A DNA stretch of 64,000 nt from Neoceratodus forsteri. Taxonomy: Eukaryota > Chordata > Ceratodontiformes > Ceratodontidae. Positions 33,470-45,489 of this stretch are shown piece after piece; positions within the stretch are counted from its first letter, which is position 1; the number at the start of each line of letters is the position of its first letter. The position numbers were made by a program, and so were the translations under genes. The stretch is from assembly GCA_016271365.2 (NCBI GenBank), contig CM057451.1, forward strand, positions 491,897,501 through 491,961,500, given 5' to 3'. The notes beneath the pieces were generated by a model. That model was given only the letters and a program-made list of their open reading frames with translations. It ran no database searches and was not told the DNA's origin.

Positions 33470-34593
33470 GGTGGGGCTGTTTCTTTGAATTGGAAACCTA
33501 TAGCCTCTAATTTCAAGCCAATGTTGGTAAGTTGTTGGTGAGGCTGTTATTTCTTTGAATTGGAGACCTGTTTCTTCTGGTATCAAACCAATTTTTTGTG
33601 CTTTTAGTGGGGTGGTGATTTTTTTGCTGTCTTCACTAGCTGCAAGGTTTAGTGCATAGTGGGGAAAGGGTGCTAATTGTCTGGCCAGGGGCCACAGCTA
33701 CCTGATTGTTTCTGGAGGGCATAGACATGGTCCCACCCACCCTGCCCCTCACCCCAGGCACTGTTCCTCCCACCCTGCCCTTCACCCCACCTGCCCCAGG
33801 TACATCATTCCCTTTATACCAGGGTTCTGACATCATGTCCCCAAAAGGGCAAAGGATAGGCACCTGCCATAGCAGAAGCAGACATCCAGGGAAGGAACAG
33901 AAGTGAGTGAAGCGGTGACTGTTATCTTCAGGGAAGGGAAGTAATTGCAACACAAAGTGCTTTCATTTTTACCTGTTTGCATTGTGAAACAGAGGAGTTT
34001 GTGCAATAGTTGTTTACAGTTTCTTTTTGGGTGTGGACAGGAGGGATAGGAACTTAAAAGGCAGCTGCTCAATCTACCTATGTATGACAAAGGGGGGAAG
34101 GGAAATTGAGAAAAGGAGAAGAATGTTTTGCAATGAAAGAGGGAAGACTTGAGGGAGCATTGGGTAGCCTACATCAGGAAGGGTGGGGGGGTCAGTGGTG
34201 GACGATGAGAATGATGGGTAGAGTGTTAGGCTGCAACAACTGTGTGCACCTATCTTTCTAAAAATAGCGTGGAGGGTGGAGGGATGTTTAGTGTGCAACC
34301 AAATAGGGAAACTTAAAGATGATCAAGGGGCTGCAGGAGGAGCTGAGACATGCAAGGCAGACTGGAGGAGATCATAGCCCAACACTGCAGTGAGGGATGA
34401 GGGGAGATGAGGAGGGAGGTCAGTCTGTGCCAACAGGGTGGAGGTGAGGGTCAGAAGAAGAGAAGCTGATACAGGGTGACCCAGGCCAAGGGGAACAGCA
34501 TTGGGGAACCCAGGTCAAGGGAAAAAAGAAAACAGAAAGGAGAAGAAAGGGACTGGTGAGGGGAAGAGAAGAAGTGGCAACAGTCATGGAGTT
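33470..34593 (+). mobile_element. CR1-D 5' part: 5' region and ORF1 start
   Basis: It starts directly after the CR1-A tail with the CR1 5'-region motif GGGGCTG...TTTCTTTGAATTGGA, which occurs twice. Near 34320-34580 the plus strand reads as a CR1 ORF1 N-terminus (LQEELRHARQTGGD). It is cut at 34593 by the 3' end of CR1-B on the opposite strand. The assignment to the same element as 38212-38867 and 45599-47643 is likely from order and strand but not proven, because the ORF1 end and endonuclease start are missing. Confidence 0.6.
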
Positions 34594-34699
34594 GAAACAT
34601 AGAAACATACAATTTGATGGCAGATAGGACCGCTTGGCCCACTTAGTCTGCCCATTTTCCTAGCTAATGGATAAGCTGCAGATCCTAGTTAACCACAGC

Positions 34700-35810
34700 C
34701 TACTTCCTCCTACTCCTCACTAGAATTGCCTTATGTCTGTCCCATGTATTCTTGAATTCCCCACTGTTTTTTGACTCCATGACCTCCTCAGGAATGCCAT
34801 TCCATGTATCCACGACCCTCTCTGTGAAAAAATGCTTCCTCATATTACCTCTGAGCCGTCCCCACTCTATCTTCAAATTGTGCCCCCTTGTTATTGCACA
34901 TCTCTTTTTCTGAAAGATGCTACCCTCTTGGACTCTGTTGATTCCCTTGAGGTACTTGAAGGTTTCTATCATGACCCCCCCCCTTCCTCGAGGCTATACA
35001 TATTAAGCTCCTTTAGTCTCTCTTCATATGTTTTCTGGTGCAGACCCTGCACCATTTTAGTTGGACAGCCTCCATCCTGTCTATGTCCTTGTGGAGATGG
35101 CATTTCCAGAACTGCATGCAGTACTCCAGATGAGGTCTCACCAACTATCTGTACAGAGGGATAACAACTTATTGTTTTCTACTGGTGATGCCTCTCCCTA
35201 TGCATCCCAGTATCCCTCCAGTCCTCCTTACTGCCTTCTCACATTGTTTGCCCACTTTAGGTAATCTGATATGACTACCCCAGGTCCCTTTCCATTTTTG
35301 TTGTTGTTAGCATCTCACCCCCCCATCGTGTACTCTTCCCCTGGGTTTTTGTTTCCCAGGTACATTACTTTGCACTTCTTTTTTGAATCTAAGCTGCTAT
35401 ACACTTCACCATTCCTCCAACCTTGTCAAGTCCCTTCTCATTATTTCCACACACCACCGTGTATCAACCCTGTTGCAGATCTCTGAGTTGTCTGCAAAGA
35501 CATACTTTTTCTTCCAGTCCCTCCACAATGTCACTTATAAAAGACATTAGAGGACCAGTTCCAGTACTGAACCCTGTGATACCTGCTAGTAACCCCCTTT
35601 TTTCAGAGTGGACTCCGTTTACTATTACCCTCTGTGTCCTGTTGTTCAGCCAATTTTTTACCCAGGCTACCACCTTGGGACCCATTCCAAGGCTGGCTAA
35701 CTTGTACAGCATATTAATCTTTTGTGTGGGACTGTGTCAAATGTCTTGCTAAAGTCTAGGTAGGCCATGTTCACAGCTCCTCCTTGATCTACTACTTTGG
35801 TCACCCAGTC
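34700..35810 (-). pseudogene. CR1-B reverse transcriptase remnant
   Basis: The frame 35712-35464 holds LYKLASLGMGPKVVAWVKNW and a degraded motif B region. The catalytic box lies in broken sequence near 35500. The frame 34972-34700 is the C-terminus (MIETFKYLKGINRVQEGSIF, FTERVVDTWNGIPEEVM). Multiple frameshifts and stops separate these. The order on the minus strand agrees with CR1-A and CR1-C. Confidence 0.8.
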
Positions 35811-35818
35811 AAAGAAAT

Positions 35819-38092
35819 CCTCAACCCCCAACTCCTCCAAGACTTCAAAACTCCCAGGAACAGGTGCAAATCTTCCACAAGATCTGCTAAATCCTCCTTC
35901 ATCCTGGAAAAATAATGTGCTGCTCAGGGGAACCCTAGGAGGACCTGGAACATTCTTAACAACCTAATTGGTAGAGGAATTTCTGAAGAACGTAGTTGTC
36001 TCACCTCTGAAGGGACCACCACCACTGAGCCAAGTGAAACAGCATCCCTTTTCAATAAATACTTCAGTGACATTGACCAGTACAAGCCCTAATCCCCTCC
36101 TACCCCATCTGCCCCTGCACTCCTCCCAGTATCCCACCCCAAGCTCCATTCTAGATACCTACCGCTGCTGAAGTGGTTAAGTTAATCAGAACAAATGACC
36201 CAAGGCCATCCAAGGGTGCCAACAACATTGACTTCAGAGTTATCCATCTTGTCTGTGACTCCCTGGCCATCCCTCTCACTAACATCCTCAACCACTCCCT
36301 CTGCATGGGGTCCTTCCCTAAAGCATGGAAGTGTGCCATTATTAAACTTCTTCACAAATCCGGTCCCAAGGATCTGGTATCCAACTACCGCCCCATCTCC
36401 CTCCTTGCTCCTCTCTCCAAAATTTTAGAGAAAGTGGTCCACAGGCAAACCATGGAATTCTTCTCCAAATACAACCTGCTCAAAGAGGCCCAGCATGGGT
36501 TCTGTGCTCACCACACTACTGAAACTGCCCTCATCCAGTTCATCCACTCCATTGACAAAGCCAGCAACGAAGACCTCTACACTGGTGCTGTGTTCATAGA
36601 CCTCCCCAAAGGCTTTCACCTCCTTGATTATGAAGTCCTTCTGCAAACCTTGGCTGGCCTCCATTTCTCACCAGAGGTCTGCCTCTGGTTTAAGGATTAC
36701 CTAACGGGTAGATTCCATTGCACCATTATTGGTGGAGTCCTCTCTGAATCCTATCCCATCAAATATGGCATTCCCCAAGGGTCCATCCTGGACTCTCTGC
36801 TCTTCTCTGTGGTTGTTAACTCCTTATCTGACATCTGCACCTCCTCTGAACTCATTCTCTATGCTGATGATGCAGCCCTTTTCTGTCAGGACAAAAATCC
36901 CACCACTCTAATTAACAAACTCCAGTTCGATTTTAGCAGACTTCACACCTGGTTCACATCCAAAGATCTAGTATGCAACTCCAAAAAAACTAAGTTCATG
37001 GTTTTCTCCAATCCTCACAAACCCCTTTGCCTTGATCTCTCCCTCTATGATATCCTTGGTAACTTCATTGAAAGAGTCAGTGAATTCAAGTACCTTGGCT
37101 TACTCCTGGATTGCCACCTCAATTTCAATGCTCACACTAGCCTCACAATCAAAAAAGGTCACCAATGCATAGGTATCCTCCACAGAACTAAGCATTAGCT
37201 TAACAGGGAATCCAAATCCCCCCCTAGTTTCCAGCTTCCTACTTCCTGTCTTTGACTATGGTTCTCTTGTCTCCCTCCCCCATCTCTCCATCTCAAATTT
37301 CTCTAAACTCCAAAGCTCCTACCACAATTCTATGCATTTTGCCTCTGGCCTCCCTAAACTCACACACCACTGTGACCTTTATCAGCTCACAGGTCGGCCA
37401 TCACTTGAGGCCCCCCTCAACTGCAAGATGGCCACTTTCTTCTTTAAACTCTCCCATGGGCTGCTCCCTGATTGCCTCACCTCTCTCTTCCAGACAGCTG
37501 CTACCTCCAGGACCACTAAAATGTCCTCCACTCTTTCTTTTTCACGGTTTCTTTCTTCCAGACCAGTGAAGGCCAGAAAATACTCTCCTTTACGGGACCC
37601 AAACTCTTCAACTCTCTCCCCCTAGAACTAAAACTCTGTCTATCCACAAATGCTTTCAAATGAAATATCAGGAGACATATCTCCCTCACATACTCCTGCA
37701 CCTGCTCGCAGCCCTAATCTGGCTCCCCTACTGCACTCTTTTCCCCTCATCATCTGGTTATCCACCTCTGGCATTTACCATCTCTTTCTAGCACTTGTAG
37801 TACTGTTACTCCACCTCTGCTACTTTTTTGATTGTTCTTAATTGTTTGTTTTCCACTGTTTATTATATTATTGTGAAACTCTCACAGAATGCTAATGTCA
37901 CCTTTGTATCACCCAGGTTAGTTCTTGGTTGCCCTTTTGTCTATACTGTCCTGATTGCATATGTACCTTCGTGTTAACCCTAGCTGTAAGCTAAACATTT
38001 CAGCCTATGTCTTGTCACATGATTGTTGAACGTAACTGGACGCTTATGTAAATGGGTAGCAATGCTCACATATCTTTCCAGTATAACCAATA
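35819..38092 (+). mobile_element. LINE M (L2-like), inserted in CR1-B
   Basis: It is flanked by AAAGAAAT (35811-35818 and 38093-38100), a likely 8 bp target duplication. The element is 5'-truncated (no endonuclease) and carries a long RT frame, a C-terminal region and a 3' end with AATAAAAG. Confidence 0.8.
36173..37198 (+). CDS. LINE M reverse transcriptase, 341-codon open frame
   Basis: This is the longest intact frame in the window. RT motifs in order are CAIIKLLHKSGPKD, NYRPISLLAPLSKILEKVVH, QHGFCAHHTTETALIQFIHS, VFIDLPKGFHLLDY (motif A), GIPQGSILDSLLFSVVVN (motif B) and the catalytic LYADDAALF, followed by VCNSKKTKFMVFSN and EFKYLGLLLDCHLNF. Motif A keeps the first Asp but has FH in place of the usual FD, and motif B has DS in place of GP. 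The frame is open but these changes suggest reduced or no activity. It ends at 37196-37198, and C-terminal sequence continues in another frame (37332-37625). The ATG is not the natural start; the frame begins inside a longer ORF2. Confidence 0.9.
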   Translation: MVKLIRTNDPRPSKGANNIDFRVIHLVCDSLAIPLTNILNHSLCMGSFPKAWKCAIIKLLHKSGPKDLVSNYRPISLLAPLSKILEKVVHRQTMEFFSKYNLLKEAQHGFCAHHTTETALIQFIHSIDKASNEDLYTGAVFIDLPKGFHLLDYEVLLQTLAGLHFSPEVCLWFKDYLTGRFHCTIIGGVLSESYPIKYGIPQGSILDSLLFSVVVNSLSDICTSSELILYADDAALFCQDKNPTTLINKLQFDFSRLHTWFTSKDLVCNSKKTKFMVFSNPHKPLCLDLSLYDILGNFIERVSEFKYLGLLLDCHLNFNAHTSLTIKKGHQCIGILHRTKH

Positions 38093-38272
38093 AAAGAAAT
38101 TAAATGTATTAGATTCATCTGACGCAACCTTCCCATTGTGAATCCATACTGCCTTGGGTCCTGTGCCCCACTGGCCTCTAGGTACTCAACAATTCTTTCC
38201 TTCAGAAGTGTCAAACCTGTTGATAGCAGGGTACAGGATATTTCATAGGGATAGAGTGAATGGGGAAAGGGG

Positions 38273-38983
38273 GTGGCACTATATGTGAGGAAAGGACTGA
38301 AGTGTGTATGGGAGGAAGGGGAGGAGGATAGTATGGAGTCACAATGGGTGCAAATTCAGGATTACAAGAATAGGACTCTCAGGATGGGAGTGGTGTACAG
38401 GTCACCCTTGCAGACAGAGGAGTTAGACAGGGAACTAGTGGGACAGATCAGGAGGACCTGTGAGAAGGGTAGTGTGGTGATTGTGGGGGACTTCAACATG
38501 CCAGGATTAGATTGGAGTACCCCAACAACCAGCAATGGAAGGGATCAGGTACTGCTGTATGCCTTCCAGGACAGCTTCCTTATGCAAATGATCAGCAAAC
38601 CAACCAGGTTAGGGAATACCTTTGACCTCATGCTGGCAAATGAGGAGTTTGTGAGGGAACTGAGGGTGAAAGAACCGCTGACGGGGAATGACCACCACTC
38701 AGCATGGTTCATGTTGGATATGGTTAAGGAAGGAGTGGAATCTGGCACAAGGGTGCTGTACTTTAGGAGAGCTGACTTTGGTAGGATGGGGGAAGTTGTA
38801 AAAGGGTACCTGGCCAGAATTCAACCTAGTATGGGCACTAACCAGAGGTGGGAGCTCATGCTGCTAGCTTTTGGCAGACAGCAATCTTGTTTTCAGAGCA
38901 AGGGGCAGCTGACTAAAGAGCTAGAACTTTACTTACTAATTGCCATTGCCCTCCTTCCCTCCCCTCCACCTTCCCACCCTTAG
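38273..38983 (+). CDS. CR1-D endonuclease, open frame ending in CR1-C sequence
   Basis: This 236-codon frame encodes most of an APE endonuclease: GVALYVRKGLKC near the start, GVVYRSP, VVIVGDFNMPGLDWS (Asp and Asn of the active site), DLMLANEEFVREL and GNDHHSAWF (His block, usually SDH). The first catalytic residues (N and E blocks) lie upstream and are missing. From about residue 198 the frame is CR1-C 5' sequence, not CR1-D, so the last 40 residues are an accidental read-through. The natural continuation is at 45599. Confidence 0.82.
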   Translation: MALYVRKGLKCVWEEGEEDSMESQWVQIQDYKNRTLRMGVVYRSPLQTEELDRELVGQIRRTCEKGSVVIVGDFNMPGLDWSTPTTSNGRDQVLLYAFQDSFLMQMISKPTRLGNTFDLMLANEEFVRELRVKEPLTGNDHHSAWFMLDMVKEGVESGTRVLYFRRADFGRMGEVVKGYLARIQPSMGTNQRWELMLLAFGRQQSCFQSKGQLTKELELYLLIAIALLPSPPPSHP

Positions 38984-39359
38984 CCAGTTCCACTTTTATA
39001 GGCACTGGATTTGTGTGACAACAGGAACTTCCTGTTTGGCAGTAGGAATGGAAGGATCACTAAGACACATAAGTTTTGCCAGTCTTGAATGAAAAGAGTA
39101 GCTTTCCCTCCCCCCTCAGCTGCTGGAGACCTAACTATGAGCAAGGAAGAAGGAGACTACCGTAGATTACAGGAAGTTCCTATCGAAGAACAGGAAGGGC
39201 GAAAGCTGTAAGGGCACCTAGGTAGTAGGAAAGTAGGTGGAAAAATAAATAGAAGGAGGAGAGAGTAAGCATACAAAGCAACAGGAGAAGAGCTACAAAA
39301 TAAGACATGATGGAAGTGATGCAGTGCAGTGCAGGGGTTGTGGGGTGGCAGTCTTCTGG

Positions 39360-40235
39360 GAGGCATTCTGAAGGCTGCAGTGCTGCTCTATTTGCAGGCA
39401 ACTCTCTGGTCTGAGTGAGGAGGTTGCCCATCTCCAGGCTGACCTGACTAGGATTTGCGAAACCTCCTCCCCCACCCAGGGACCACCAGGACTGCCGCTG
39501 TGGACTCGGAGGTTGCCAAGAAAGAGGAGTGGTTGGACCAAGGTGGGCTCAGGAGGTGTGAGGGTGGTGGAACAGAGGCACATCTCCCCAGCTGTACCTC
39601 TCCACAATTCATATGCCATTCTGGTGGAGAGTGGTTCTTCTATGGAGGCACCTGCAGTGGAAACCAAGGAGGATACGGGGAACCTCCAAAAAGGAGACCC
39701 ACAGGAGGGTGGCTCAGGACCCCACAGCGGAAGGAAACAATTCCTGGTGGGGGGGATGCAATCGTTAGGGGGTAAAACTGGGGGAGGGAGGGGAGAGGGA
39801 GGTATGGTGCCTGCCTGGCACCATGACTTGGAGGGACAGGGAGCAAATCCTTAGGATCATGAGAGCAGCTGTGCAGGAGAGGGAGCTGGATGTCATTGTC
39901 CACCTAGGGACAAATGACCTGGCTAGGAATGAGAGCAGAGCAGTACAAGATGAGTTTGTGGAGTTGGAGAGGGGCCTTAGACAAGTAGCATGTACAGTAA
40001 CCTCAGAGGTTTGCCTGTCTATGGCATGGGTGAGGCTAGGGTACTCCGCATCATGGGATTCAATGAATGGTTGAAAAACTGGTGCAGAGCTCAGGGTTTT
40101 GGCTTCATTGGGGACTGGGGGTCCACCTGGAGGGATGCAGGCCTATACTGGCACGATGGTCTGCATCTGTCTGGAAGGGGAACCAGGATCCTAGGTGATA
40201 GGTTTAAATGCTTGGTTGGCAAGCATTTAAACTAG
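39360..40235 (+). pseudogene. CR1-C ORF1 with SGNH/GDSL esterase-like domain
   Basis: This ORF1 begins with a region equivalent to the N-terminal segment in CR1-A (sequence after TTTGCAGGCAACTCTCTGG). The nucleophile block is degraded (GRKQFLVGGMQSLGG, 39730). The block VIVHLGTNDLARNESR is intact (39895), and the C-terminal block DGLHLSGRGTRILG (40160) provides the Asp-x-x-His expected in SGNH hydrolases. Three frames are needed to read it. Its function in CR1 mobility is not established; esterase-like ORF1 proteins are known for CR1 families. Confidence 0.8.
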
Positions 40236-40420
40236 ACAAGGGAAGGCACTGAAATGAAGCAGGGAAATCCCAGCTTCCCCCCACAAAACAGGGTGGTTAG
40301 CTAGGTAAACACCAAGGTGGAGAAGTCAGTAGGGAGTAGAATGGGGTAAATGGAGAAAAAGACAAAGGCAGTAAGGGCAGAGATGGGGCTAAAAGGGGTA
40401 AGGCCATCAAAAAATGGAGG

Positions 40421-41060
40421 GTGATTAGTACCAATCCCCATAGTTTAGGTAACAAGCTCCCTGAACTAGTGGCCTTGATGGAAGAGGGATGCCTGGATAT
40501 TGTTGCAGTCACAGAAACGTGGTACACAGAGAACCGTGACTGGGATGTCAACTTACCAGGGTACACAATCTATAGGAGGGACACAGATGGTAAAAGAGGA
40601 GGAGGAGTAGCTCTCTGTGTAAGGGAAGGGCTCAAAGCAATGGAACTAAAGGGTAAACAGGGAGGAAAGGAGGCATTGTGGGTTAATCTGGAGGCAGGAA
40701 ATGGCACCACAATCCACACAGGGGTTGTATACAGACTCCCATCTCCGGGGGAGGCAATGGAGAAGGAAAGATAGAAGGCATCCTTAGAATGGCAGTAAAA
40801 GGGGAGAAATTGTTGGTGGGGGACCTGACTATGCCAGATGTTAACTGGATCACCTTTGCTGCAGCCACATCCAAGAGCAGGATCATTCTTGATGCCCTAC
40901 AAGGGCATGCCTCAGACAACTAGTATTGGAATCCACTCAGGAGGGAGCAATCTTAGAGCTGGTACTCTCAAACAGGGATGGAGAGAGGATCTCGGATTTA
41001 AAGTGGGTTGCCATCTTGGAACAAGCAACCACCAAACAGTGTGGTTCATGATAAACACAG
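40421..41060 (+). pseudogene. CR1-C endonuclease, first part
   Basis: The frame 40421-40774 reads STNPHSLGNKLPELVALMEE, VAVTETWYTENRDW and GGVALCVREGLKAMELKG, the first two catalytic blocks of an APE endonuclease. After a frame change the GDLTMPDVNW block (usually GDLNMPD) follows near 40815 and SNHQTVWFMINT (SDH block with Asn) near 41030. It ends at CR1-E and resumes at 43375 with the following residues. Confidence 0.83.
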
Positions 41061-43374
41061 AAACATAGAAACATAGAAGTTGACGGCAGATAAGGACCGC
41101 AAGGCCCATCCAGTCTGCCCATTTATTTTTCTACCTTATAAATGTGCCATCAGCCTTTGCTCTGTAAATGGCCTATCTATTGATACTCATCTGTATTGCT
41201 CCCTTATGCCTATCCCATGCCTGTTGGAAGCCCTGCACTGTATTCATATCCACCACTTCCTGAGGTAGGCCGTTCCATGCATCCACCACCCTTTCTGTGA
41301 AAAAGAACTTCCTCACATTACCCTTAATTGGATTCCCTCTAATTTTATGCTGTGTCCTCTTGTCCTGCTATTTTTCTTATATTGAAACATGTTAGACTCT
41401 TTCACCTTGTTAATGCCCTTAAGGTGTTTGAATGTTTCAATCATATCACCTCTCTCCTGCCTTTGCTCTAGGGTATACATATTGAGCTCTGTTAATCTGT
41501 CCTCATATGTTTTCTGATGCAGTCTCTGCACCATTTTGGTTGCTCTTCTCTGGACTGCCTCAATTTGGTTAATGTCCTTGTGAAGGCGTGGCCTCCAGTA
41601 CTGCACGCTGTACTCCAGATGGGGCCTAACCAGTGTCTTGTAAAGAGGTTATTACCTCCTTGTGATACCCCTACTAATACACCCCAACATCCCCTAGCCT
41701 AACCTACTGCTTTAGTGGTCTGCTTGAATGATTTCAGGTCATCGGTGATGATGATGCTCAAGTCTCTTTCTTCCCTTGTGATTGCCAGCAACTCCCTCCA
41801 GCCTATAGGTGGCTTCAGGGTTTCTCTTCCCTATGTGCATGATCTTGCACTTCTTTGCATTAAATCCAGTTGCCACTCTTCAGACCATTTTGCCAGTTTT
41901 TCCAGATCTCTTCTCATTCTACCCACCCCATCTGGATCATCTACGCTGTTGCAGATCTTGGTGTCATCTGCAAACAGACAAACCTTACTCTCCAGTCCAT
42001 CTGCAATGTCACTGATGAAGATATTGAAGAGGACTGACCCAGGACTGATCCCTGAGGTACCCCACTTGTGACTTGCATCTCTTCTGACTGCATACCATTT
42101 ACCACCACTCTCTGTTTCCTGCCCATCAACCAGTGTGCCACCTAGTTAACCAACTTCTGACCAACCCTGAGCCTACCCAGCTTATTAATCAATCTACTAG
42201 GTGGAACAGTATCGAAAGCTTTGCTGAAGTCAAGGTAGGCAATATCAACTGCTCCCCCTTGGTCCACCACTCTGGTTACCCAGTCAAAGAAATCTATGAG
42301 ATTAGTTTGACAGGACCTTCCTTTTGTAAACCCATGCTGTCTGGGATCCTGTGCTCCTATGGATTCCAGATGTTGCACGATCCTTTCCTGAAGGAGTGCC
42401 TCCATAATCTTGCCCATTACTGAGGTAAGACTGACTGGTCTGTAGTTCCCTGCCTCCTCCCTGCTACTACACTTGTGGAGCGGGATCACATGAGCCCTTC
42501 TCCAGTCTTCTGGGACCTCTCTTGTGCTCAGAGACTCACTAAACAGTTCTGATAATGGTTCTGCTAGTTCCACCCATAGCTCCTTTAGTACCCTGGGATG
42601 TATGCCATCAGGTCCTATTGCCTTGTCCACCCTGAGCTTAGCGAGCTCTTGTAGGACCCTTTCTTTTTTGAAGGGACTAGTGCACACCTCCCTCCCCCTT
42701 GTGTCCATGGTGCTGAGCTGTGGGCTTTTACCTACCTTCTCTTCAGTAAATACTGAGCAGAAGTATCTATTTAGGATAGATGCTTTTACATGGTCCTCCT
42801 CCTGATATGCCCCCTAATCTCCTTTGATTGTAGCAATACCCCCTCTGGACTTTCTCCTTTCACTAATGTATCTGTAGAAAGTCTTGTCACCTTCTTTTAC
42901 TGTTTGTGCTAGTGTTTCCTCGGTTTGGGCCTTTGTCTGCCTTACTGCCTTCCCTGCTTCCCTTAGGGAAGTTTGGTATGCCTCCCTATCTTCATCCCGC
43001 TGTGGTCACTTATATTTCCTGAAGGCCAGCCTTTTGGATCTGACCTTTTCTGCTACTGTTTTTGAGAACCAAAGTGGGTTCTTTCTTCTTTTGCACTTCT
43101 TTTTCTCTCTAACACAATGGGATGTTGCTTCAAGTATTGCATCCTTAATGCTTGCCCACTTTGCCTGTACCTCCTCAGCTGTATTTCTTTTTGCCAGGGT
43201 TAGCTTAACTCTGTTGGCCATCTTATCAAAGTCAGCTCCACTGAAGTCCCATTTTTTTGCCTTGGAATGGGATGATTTAGTTCTAGTGGCCAAATTGAAC
43301 CATACCATATGATGGTCGCTGACCCCCAGGTGACTTTCTACCTGGAGATCTGTGATCCTTTCCCTATTAATCAG
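41061..43374 (-). mobile_element. CR1-E: 5'-truncated CR1 inside CR1-C
   Basis: Its 3' end lies at 41061 with AAACATAGAAACATAG on plus. It is flanked by CACAG (41056-41060 and 43375-43379). At 2.3 kb it starts in the endonuclease and includes most of RT. Its family differs slightly from CR1-C at the 3' end. Confidence 0.88.
41313..43374 (-). pseudogene. CR1-E endonuclease end and reverse transcriptase
   Basis: On minus, 43374-43006 gives the end of an endonuclease (GVSDHHMVWFNLATRTKSSH) and linker (NPLWFSKTVAEKVRSKRLAF). The frame 42708-42142 is a clean 188-codon RT N-terminal half: AIGPDGIHPRVLKELWVELA, HVIPLHKCSSREEAGNYRPV and IAYLDFSKAFDTVPPSRLIN (motif A). Motif B (SGVPQGSVLGQ) and a broken catalytic box follow at 42070-41950, then QRRATKMVQRLHQKTYEDRL near 41530. 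The open frame at 43527-43006 starts in antisense CR1-C for about 50 codons, which is an artefact of the junction. Confidence 0.87.
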
Positions 43375-45489
43375 CACAGCCGTGGAGTCAAGCCATACAA
43401 AAGCAAGGGTATTGGACTTTAGGAGGGCTGACTTTGGGAAAAGGGAAGAGTGTCTCAGAAAAGCACTAACAAATGGGCAAGAAGGAGGGGTGGAGGAACA
43501 ATGGGGAAAAATCAAAACAGCCATCACAGAGGCAACGAGCCTTTGTGTGATGCAATCAATAAAACAAAATGAAGGAAAAAAACACTATGGTTCTCAAAAG
43601 AGGTGGTGTGGAAGGTTAGGGAGAAAAAGATAGCATTCAGGAAGTATAAGGAAACACAGAAGGGGCAGGACAGAACAGTACCAGTTAAAGCAGAAGGAAA
43701 CATGGAAGGCAGTTAGAATAGCAAAGGCCCAAACTGAGGAAAAGATAGCCAACTCAGTTAAGAAGGGTGATAAAACCTTTTGTAGGTACATTAGGGAGCG
43801 AAGAGAGATGAAGGAAGGGATAGCGAGGCTTACTAAAGGGAAGGGAGGGTTGGCAGAAGATGACAGTGAAAAAGCAGGAATACTGAATGAATACTTCTGC
43901 TCAGTATTCACAAAAGAAGAGGAGGGAGATACCTAAATCAAAGAATAGAAGCACTCTGGATAGGGAGGTCAATTCCAGTCCATTTACAGAAGAAAGGGTC
44001 CTGAAAGAACTCTTAAAACTGAAGGTGGACAAAGAAATGGGGCATGGCGGGATTCAATCCAGAATTCTAAAAGAACCAACGGGAGAACTAGTGACACCAC
44101 TGACTACCCTTTTTAACAAATTATGGGAGGGTGGTGTAGTCCCTGAGGACTTGAGGTGGGTGAATGTGATTCGCCTTCACAAACGTGGGAGCAAGACAGA
44201 GGCAGGAAACTACAGACCTGTTAGTTTGACCTCAGTGGTAGGAAAAATAATGGAATCACTTCTGAAGGAAAGGTTTGTTGAGTACCTAGAGGCCAGTGGG
44301 GCACAGGACCTAAGGCAGTATGGATTCACAGTGGGAATGTCATATCAGATGAATCTAATAGATTTCTTTGACTGAGTGACCAAAGTAGTAGACCAGAGAG
44401 GGTCCATGGGCATGGCCTACCTAGACTTTAGCAAGGCATTTGATACAGTTCCACAGAAAAGATTAACAAACAAGTTAGCCAGCCTGGGAGTAGATCCAAG
44501 GGTTGTAGCCCGGGTGACACATTGGCTGGACAACAGGATGCAGAGTGTAATAGTAAATGGAGTCCAATCTGAAGAAGGGGGGGGGTTACTAGTGGGGTAC
44601 TGCTGGGTTCAGTACTGGGACCGGTCCTCTTTAATATCTTTATAGGCGATATTGCAGAGGGACTGGAAGGGAAAATATGCCTCTTTGCAGATGACACAAA
44701 GATCTGCAACAGGGTTGATACAGGGGGTGGAAAGGATGAGAAGGGACTTGTCAGGGTTGGAGGAATGGTCAAAAGTATGGCAGCTTAGATTCAATGCAAA
44801 GAAGTGCAAAGCAATGCACCTAGAAAACAAAAACCCAGGGGAAGAGTATACAATGTGGGGGGAGGTACCAACAACAAAAATGGAAAGAGACCTGGGGTAG
44901 TCATATCAGATGACCTAAAGGTAGGCAAGCAATGTGAGAATGCAGTAAGGAGGGTTGGGGGTGGTACTGGGATGCATAGGGAGAGGCATCACCAGTAGAA
45001 AACAGGAAGTTGTTATTCCTCTGCACAGACAGTTAGCAAGACCCCATCTGGAATACTGCATGCTATTCTGGAGACCCCATCTCTGCAAGGACATAGACAG
45101 GATGGAGGCAGTCCAGAGGAGGGCAACTAAAATGGTACAGGGTCTGCACCAGAAGCCATATGAAGAGAGACTAAAGGAGTTTAATATGTATACCCTTGAG
45201 GAAAGGAGGGAGGGGGTGACATGATAGAAACCTTTAAGTACCTTGAGGGAATCAACAAAGTCCAAGAGGGTAGCTTCTTTCAGAAGAGATGTGCAAGAAC
45301 AAGGGGGCACAATTTGAAGATGGGGGGGATAGCTCAGGGGTAACAAGAGGAAGTATTTTTTTCATGGAGAGGGTAGTGGATGCATGGAACAGCCTTCCTG
45401 AGGAGGTCGTGAGGTCAAAAACAGTGGGGGAATTCAAGAATGCATGGGACAGACATAAAGCAATTTTAGTGAGGGGTAGGAGGAAGTAG
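43375..45489 (+). pseudogene. CR1-C reverse transcriptase region
   Basis: The frame from 43380 to 43633 starts with AVESSHTKARVLDFRRADFG, joining directly to the endonuclease stopped at 41060. RT blocks are GGIQSRILKEPTGELVTPLT (44045), NYRPVSLTSVVGKIMESLLK (44210), YLDFSKAFDTVPQKRLTNKL (motif A, 44415) and [10 protein letters not shown] (44680); motif B sequence near 44580-44630 is frameshifted. The tail has GCIGRGITSRKQEVVIPLHR (44970) and RVVDAWNSLPEEVVRSK (45370). Two single stops or frameshifts per kilobase suggest moderate age. Confidence 0.87.

Larger units (their letters stand above)
34594..38212 (-). mobile_element. CR1-B: 5'-truncated CR1, split by LINE M
   Basis: Its 3' end is at 34594 (CATAGAAACATA tail on plus). 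RT-derived frames read on minus up to 35810 and resume at 38101-38212. Before the insertion it reads ...FFDWVTK; after it comes ...YGF..GR.RQMNLI, the preceding RT segment. It is truncated in the RT near 38212. Confidence 0.83.
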
